Assembly (NCBI GenBank): GCA_964609675.1
Contig: CAZSRX010000027.1
Span: 1 to 59,740, forward strand
Source: CAZSRX01 sp964609675 [NCBI: uncultured Bacteroidota bacterium]
GTDB lineage: Bacteria > CLD3 > SB21
Direction: 5' to 3'
DNA: 59,740 bases
Shown: in pieces, positions 55,893-59,740 of the stretch
Position numbering within the stretch: position 1 is the first letter of the stretch
How the letters are laid out: each line of letters opens with the position of its first letter
The notes under the pieces: model-generated
The model's input: the letters and a program-made list of their open reading frames with translations, nothing else
Databases searched by the model: none
What the model was told of the DNA's origin: nothing
Made by a program: the position numbers and the translations under genes

Positions 55893-55921
55893 TTGACTTT
55901 TGATTATTATTTGCTTAGATT
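55893..55921 (+). promoter_or_regulatory. Promoter of the rpmH operon
   Basis: TTGACT (55893-55898), 17 bp, TAGATT (55916-55921), 49 bp before the rpmH start. It shares its -35 with the 2351 and 21330 promoters. Confidence 0.55.
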
Positions 55922-55969
55922 TCCCGCCCAAAATGTATATAACTATAAATTAAAATAAATGGAGCCATT

Positions 55970-56116
55970 GTGAAACGTACGTATCAACCCAGCAACAGAA
56001 AAAGAAAAAACAAACACGGTTTCCGTGAACGGATGAAAACCAAAGGCGGAAAAAGGGTGTTAGCCGCTCGTCGTGCCAAAGGCCGGAAGAAATTAACGGT
56101 CAGCGATGAGCTTTAA
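55970..56116 (+). CDS. rpmH: Ribosomal protein bL34
   Basis: A 48-residue, highly basic large-subunit ribosomal protein. It begins [18 protein letters not shown] and continues [22 protein letters not shown], the family consensus. The start codon is GTG at 55970, with GGAG five bases upstream. The C-terminal SDEL is an acidic end. Its stop overlaps the yidD start by 11 bp, leaving no room for rnpA, which normally follows rpmH. Confidence 0.97.
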   Translation: MKRTYQPSNRKRKNKHGFRERMKTKGGKRVLAARRAKGRKKLTVSDEL

Positions 56117-56432
56117 CCGGAAGGAAAATTTTTCTTTTTTCGGCAAAGGCTTCTTTCAGAAAAAGGGGAAGAAGCCTTTGTCGCTTTTTTGGCCCTTCCG
56201 CATTCCGGCATTATTGTTTATACTTCTGATTAAAATATACCGGCTGACGCTTTCCAGAATTTTACCAACCAGTTGCCGTTTTTATCCTTCCTGTTCGCAA
56301 TACGCTTTGGAGGCATTCAGTCACTACGGTTTTTTCAGGGCTTTTTGGATGTCAGTTAAACGGATTCTTAAATGTCATCCCTTTCATCCCGGCGGTTACG
56401 ACCCCGTCATTCATCAAAACCAATCTGATTAA
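56106..56432 (+). CDS. yidD: Membrane protein insertion efficiency factor YidD
   Basis: A 108-residue protein whose core (about 34-102) matches YidD: an amphipathic helix [15 protein letters not shown], then [32 protein letters not shown]. It assists YidC in membrane protein insertion. The first 33 residues, rich in Phe and Lys, are an unusual N-terminal extension. ATG 56106 is the only ATG available and lies inside the end of rpmH, so the two are translationally coupled. yidC follows after 24 bp. Confidence 0.93.
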   Translation: MSFNRKENFSFFGKGFFQKKGKKPLSLFWPFRIPALLFILLIKIYRLTLSRILPTSCRFYPSCSQYALEAFSHYGFFRAFWMSVKRILKCHPFHPGGYDPVIHQNQSD

Positions 56433-56456
56433 CCTACAACGGATAAGGAGTTACCG

Positions 56457-58181
56457 ATGGACAAGAAATCTGTCCTTGCCATAATCATTATAGCATTAAT
56501 CATTATTTTATGGCCTGCCTATAACTCGTTGATATCTCCGCCTCCGGTCAAAGCGCCTAAATTGATTGATACAGTCACCGTAAAAAAAGACACGGTGGTT
56601 AAACAGGAAATCAAGACGACTCCGGTTTTAGCAAAAAAAGCCGACTCGGTTAAAACCGCTTTAGCTTCTGCGCCTTCCTTTTGGAAAGACAACCCGGAAA
56701 AAACCATCACAATAAATAACACGCTGTATCAGGCAAAATTATCGGGCAAAGGCGGCGGAACAATAAAGGATTGGCGCATTACTTCTTATAAAGACTACAC
56801 GGGAAATGATGTTAATTTTATTGACGGAAATAAAAATATCAACATTTCTTTCAAATACCGCGGACAACTGGTAAATCTAAATACCGCTAATTTTAACTTC
56901 GACACCTCAGATACATTAATTGATCTCACCGCCCTCCCTAGCCGAACATTGACATCCACTCTGAATTTTGATACGGATAAAAAAATTGTAATTACTTACA
57001 CATTTTATCATAACGAATATCATTTTGATTACAGCGTTTCTTTCCTGAATTTCGGCGACGACATCACTAATAATGAATACAAACTCGAATGGGTCAGCGG
57101 TCTCAGGACAACCGAAAAAAATATTACCGAAGATCTGACTTATTTTATGACATACGCTCTACTGGGTGATGAAAAGGAAGAATTTGACATCGGTAACTCA
57201 TCAGGAGGGGAAACCTCATATACCGGCAAAACACGCTGGGTTGCATCACGTACTAAATATTTTGTCCTGTTCATTATCCCGCAGGAAAAGGATGGGGAGG
57301 GTTGTTCTTTCACAGGCACAGGAAAAACTGAAGGCGGCCTGCATATACGTAAAGACTATCAGCTTTCTTTAAATATGAAATTTGAACCGGAAAAGAAAGA
57401 TGCTTATCGTTTTTACATTGGCCCGACTGAATATACCCGACTAAACAATTATGATGAAAACCTCGCGGTTATCCTCGAATGGGGGTGGGCTATTTTCAGG
57501 CCGCTCACCAAAGGCATTAACTATACTTTTAAATTTTTATACGAGTATATACCCAATTATGGCTGGGTCATTCTCATTTTCACATTGTTTGTAAAAATCC
57601 TGCTATATCCCCTTACGCACAAATCTTATGTCGGCATGCAGAAAATGAAGGAGGTCATGCCCCGACAGAAAGAAATACAGAAAAAATATAAAAACGATCC
57701 TGCAAAGATGCAGCAGGAAATGATGAAATTGTATAAGGAAATCGGTTACAATCCATTTTCCGGTTGCTTGCCTCTGCTTATTCAGTTGCCTATCCTTTTT
57801 CCGATTTACCAGGTATTCCGTATTTCTATTGACCTACGTCAGGCGCCATTTATTGGATGGATTCATGATTTATCAGTTCCGGATACAGTAGCCGTCCTTC
57901 ATACTGGTTTGCCGTTAATCGGTGACTTTAATGTTAATCCACTGCCGATTATTATGACGATACTCACTTTTGTCCAGCAGAAAATCGCGCCCATGACTCC
58001 GATAGGCGATGCCACCGATCCCGCTCAAAAATTCAATCAGAAATTTATGCTTTATGGCATGCCAATTTTGTTCTTTTTCCTGTTTAACAATTTTTCATCC
58101 GGTCTGGTTTTATACTGGACGGTTTTCAACCTGCTAACCATGCTTCAGCAATACATGATGTCTAAACATCTCATTAAATAA
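56457..58181 (+). CDS. yidC: Membrane protein insertase YidC
   Basis: Inserts and folds inner-membrane proteins with or without SecYEG. The 574 residues follow the Gram-negative layout: membrane segment at 5-24, a large periplasmic beta domain to about 345, then five membrane segments (GWVILIFTLFVKILLYPLT, NPFSGCLPLLIQLPILFPIYQVF and so on). The positively charged groove Arg is not certain by eye. AAGGAG lies before the ATG. The large periplasmic domain supports an outer-membrane-bearing cell. Confidence 0.96.
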   Translation: MDKKSVLAIIIIALIIILWPAYNSLISPPPVKAPKLIDTVTVKKDTVVKQEIKTTPVLAKKADSVKTALASAPSFWKDNPEKTITINNTLYQAKLSGKGGGTIKDWRITSYKDYTGNDVNFIDGNKNINISFKYRGQLVNLNTANFNFDTSDTLIDLTALPSRTLTSTLNFDTDKKIVITYTFYHNEYHFDYSVSFLNFGDDITNNEYKLEWVSGLRTTEKNITEDLTYFMTYALLGDEKEEFDIGNSSGGETSYTGKTRWVASRTKYFVLFIIPQEKDGEGCSFTGTGKTEGGLHIRKDYQLSLNMKFEPEKKDAYRFYIGPTEYTRLNNYDENLAVILEWGWAIFRPLTKGINYTFKFLYEYIPNYGWVILIFTLFVKILLYPLTHKSYVGMQKMKEVMPRQKEIQKKYKNDPAKMQQEMMKLYKEIGYNPFSGCLPLLIQLPILFPIYQVFRISIDLRQAPFIGWIHDLSVPDTVAVLHTGLPLIGDFNVNPLPIIMTILTFVQQKIAPMTPIGDATDPAQKFNQKFMLYGMPILFFFLFNNFSSGLVLYWTVFNLLTMLQQYMMSKHLIK

Positions 58182-58203
58182 AATCGGGTTTCGGAGGTAA
58201 AAA

Positions 58204-58257
58204 ATGAAAAGAGTCATGTCTTGCTATTTACAGACATGGCTCTTATTTTATCAGTAG
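58204..58257 (+). CDS. 17-codon mini-ORF coinciding with a strong hairpin
   Basis: GGAGG stands six bases before an ATG that opens a 17-codon frame ending in TAG at 58255. The frame lies almost wholly within a hairpin with 13-bp arms (58209-58221 with 58232-58244, one G-T pair) followed by ATTTTAT. It falls in the yidC-mnmE gap, where jag is usually found. It may be a leader peptide for attenuation of mnmE, or the ribosome binding site may be chance beside a weak terminator. Confidence 0.35.
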   Translation: MKRVMSCYLQTWLLFYQ

Positions 58258-58267
58258 CCGACAATCA

Positions 58268-59668
58268 ATGAGTATTGATAACAACATTCTAAATGAAACC
58301 ATAGCCGCCATCTCCACTCCTCCCGGAACCGGAGCAATCGGTATCGTTCGAATTACAGGCCGGGATGCTCTGGCAATAACTGAAAAAATCTTCAAAGGCG
58401 CAAAAAAAGTTTCTGAAATCAGCACACACTCGGTTGAATTTGGTAAAATCATAAATCCACAAAACAATGAAATCATTGATGTCGTCCTTGTAAGTGTCAT
58501 GCATAGTCCCAGGACATATACCGGGTTTGACACGGTAGAAATAAATTGCCACGGCGGCGTAATGACGACAAAAAAAATTCTTGAGCTTGCGCTTCAAAAC
58601 GGCGCCCGGATGGCCGAGCCTGGCGAGTTTACTAAACTGGCTTTTCTGAACGGAAAGATTGATTTATCCCAGGTGGAAGCCGTGGCCGATTTGATTCATG
58701 CCAAAACCGAAACCGCCCGGCGCTCATCATTAAACCAATTTCTCGGCAACTTATCCTCGGAGGTCAAATGTCTAAGAGGCGATTTACTGCAATTGTGTAC
58801 CTTGCTGGAATTGGATGTGGATTTCGGTGAAGAACACCTCATTCATATAGACACCGAAATAATAAACCAAAAAATTGAAACCGTTATTAAACGCATTCAT
58901 GAACTTTTATCTACCTATAATGTCGGACACCTTTTAAGAGATGGCGCTAAAGTGGCAATTGTAGGTAAACCCAACGTGGGTAAATCCAGCTTGTTAAATG
59001 CCCTTCTAAAGAAAGAGCGCGCCATCGTCAGTGAAACACCTGGGACCACGCGCGATTTTATCGAGGAATCAATCGATATTAACGGAATTCCTTTTACGTT
59101 TGTTGATACAGCCGGACTTCGGTATTCTGAGGACCGCATCGAAAAAATGGGCATGAATAACACCATAGACTTGATGCAAAGCAGTGATCTTGTCCTAATG
59201 ATGATTGACCGTTCAAAACCCTTGGATGATGACGACAAAAAAATACTTAAAATCATTCTCGATTACCATCGGGATAATCCTGCTAAGAAAATGATTATCG
59301 TTCAAAATAAAACTGACTTGGGTGATTCGAGTGAAACATACCCCCTACTGGATGAGTTTACTTCAGTTAGAATATCTGTAAAAACAAGATATGGTCTTGA
59401 TAAATTAAAGGATACAATAAGCAGACATTTTGAATATCATATTTCACCGGAATCTCCTGTAATAACCAAATTGCGTCATAAAATTTCACTGGAAAAAAGT
59501 CTTGAATTTTTAAATTCAGCTCAGAGAAGTTTAAATCAAAGAATTTCCTACGAATACATATCTTTTGATATTAGAAACACCATAAGCTCACTTAATGAAA
59601 TAATTGGAACAATAACCTCAGAGGATATTTTAAAATCAATTTTCTCAAGTTTCTGTATCGGGAAGTAA
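58268..59668 (+). CDS. mnmE: tRNA modification GTPase MnmE
   Basis: With MnmG, adds the (carboxymethyl)aminomethyl group to U34 of several tRNAs. The 466 residues are complete: N-terminal tetrahydrofolate-binding domain (TIAAISTPPGTGAIGIVRITG), helical domain, the inserted G domain with GKPNVGKSS, ETPGTTRDF, DTAGLR and NKTD, and the C-terminal CIGK whose Cys is catalytic. It completes the rpmH-yidD-yidC-mnmE cluster. mnmG, its usual neighbour, is not seen because the window ends 72 bp later. Confidence 0.97.
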   Translation: MSIDNNILNETIAAISTPPGTGAIGIVRITGRDALAITEKIFKGAKKVSEISTHSVEFGKIINPQNNEIIDVVLVSVMHSPRTYTGFDTVEINCHGGVMTTKKILELALQNGARMAEPGEFTKLAFLNGKIDLSQVEAVADLIHAKTETARRSSLNQFLGNLSSEVKCLRGDLLQLCTLLELDVDFGEEHLIHIDTEIINQKIETVIKRIHELLSTYNVGHLLRDGAKVAIVGKPNVGKSSLLNALLKKERAIVSETPGTTRDFIEESIDINGIPFTFVDTAGLRYSEDRIEKMGMNNTIDLMQSSDLVLMMIDRSKPLDDDDKKILKIILDYHRDNPAKKMIIVQNKTDLGDSSETYPLLDEFTSVRISVKTRYGLDKLKDTISRHFEYHISPESPVITKLRHKISLEKSLEFLNSAQRSLNQRISYEYISFDIRNTISSLNEIIGTITSEDILKSIFSSFCIGK

Positions 59669-59685
59669 AATAATGGTTTTTTGTA

Positions 59686-59737
59686 AAATAGTATCAAATG
59701 ACCCCATGAGGGGTTAAGGATTTGAAAAAATATAAGT
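59686..59737. repeat. 52-bp terminal inverted repeat, right copy
   Basis: Perfect reverse complement of 1-52, lying 17 bp after the mnmE stop. Its internal hairpin could act in the 3' end of the mnmE transcript, but it lacks a following T run. Three bases of unmatched sequence follow to the end of the window. Confidence 0.85.
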
Positions 59738-59740
59738 TAA

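Noticed and set aside
55701-55969. Replication origin upstream of rpmH
   Set aside because: rpmH is often next to dnaA and oriC, but this AT-rich gap has no DnaA-box-like TTATNCACA sites and no dnaA; it is accounted for by two divergent promoters.
56106-56204. Remnant of rnpA in the yidD N-terminal extension
   Set aside because: The Phe/Lys-rich segment only vaguely recalls the RnpA start and the spacing of the aromatic residues does not match; too short to support a claim.
1-59740. Circular molecule or plasmid
   Set aside because: The terminal repeats are inverted, not direct, so they do not support circularisation; the gene content is chromosomal and no replication or partition genes are present.
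1-59740. CRISPR arrays, insertion sequences, prophage
   Set aside because: No regularly spaced repeats, transposase, integrase or phage structural genes were seen on reading through both strands.

Overview
The window reads as a piece of bacterial chromosome: about 48 well-formed protein genes, one tRNA, tight gene packing, no phage, insertion sequence or CRISPR array. It probably comes from an anaerobic, Gram-negative-type, peptide- or amino-acid-fermenting bacterium. The grounds are a sodium-pumping methylmalonyl-CoA decarboxylase operon, a butyrate kinase/phosphotransbutyrylase pair, glutamate dehydrogenase, secreted peptidases, a peptide-binding lipoprotein and many lipobox proteins. Bacillithiol deacetylase BshB1, an alternative GlmU-like protein and a receiver/PEP-synthase-like fusion point to the FCB side of the tree. 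Clear Shine-Dalgarno sequences and sigma70-type promoters (TTGAyw, 17 bp, TATATT-like) argue against classical Bacteroidota. Placement in an uncultured FCB-type phylum is inference; I cannot name it.

Layout. 1-2252: aroC and a PflX-type radical SAM gene. 2351-10004: one plus-strand run from a clear promoter, carrying a receiver-GGDEF protein, a TPR lipoprotein, biotin carboxylase, folB, folK, a nucleoside-kinase-like protein with a broken P-loop, AmrS-type radical SAM and a PAS-GAF histidine kinase. 10005-15432 (minus): ccmB, tRNA-Pro(CGG), purS, an M61 peptidase, a degenerate glycogen-synthase-like protein and galT. 15628-21988 (plus): tsaC, a membrane Ser/Thr kinase, a CoA-binding protein, bshB1, the GlmU-like protein and a lipoprotein ending at a terminator. 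22217-27251 (minus): a lipoprotein, a 1074-residue multi-domain flavoprotein and a nitrilase-family amidase. 27360-36424 (plus): lepA, cutA, uvrA, prolyl oligopeptidase, rdgB, larC. 36546-48152 (minus): SafE-like exporter, peptide-binding lipoprotein, htpG, the receiver/PPDK fusion, gdhA, buk, ptb. 48327-51609 (plus): amidohydrolase, thioredoxin-like protein, ABC-2 permease. 51639-55700 (minus): methylmalonyl-CoA epimerase and decarboxylase operon. 55893-59668 (plus): rpmH-yidD-yidC-mnmE, without rnpA and jag.

How it fits together. Peptidases and the peptide-binding lipoprotein would feed amino acids to GdhA-linked deamination. Acyl-CoA products could be cashed for ATP by Ptb-Buk, or decarboxylated to propionyl-CoA with sodium export by MmdABCD. 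The most unusual items are the HcnABC-like single-chain flavoprotein, the receiver/PPDK fusion without phosphotransfer domains, the two enzyme homologues that have lost key residues (GlgA-like and nucleoside-kinase-like), and a perfect 52-bp inverted repeat at the two ends of the window.
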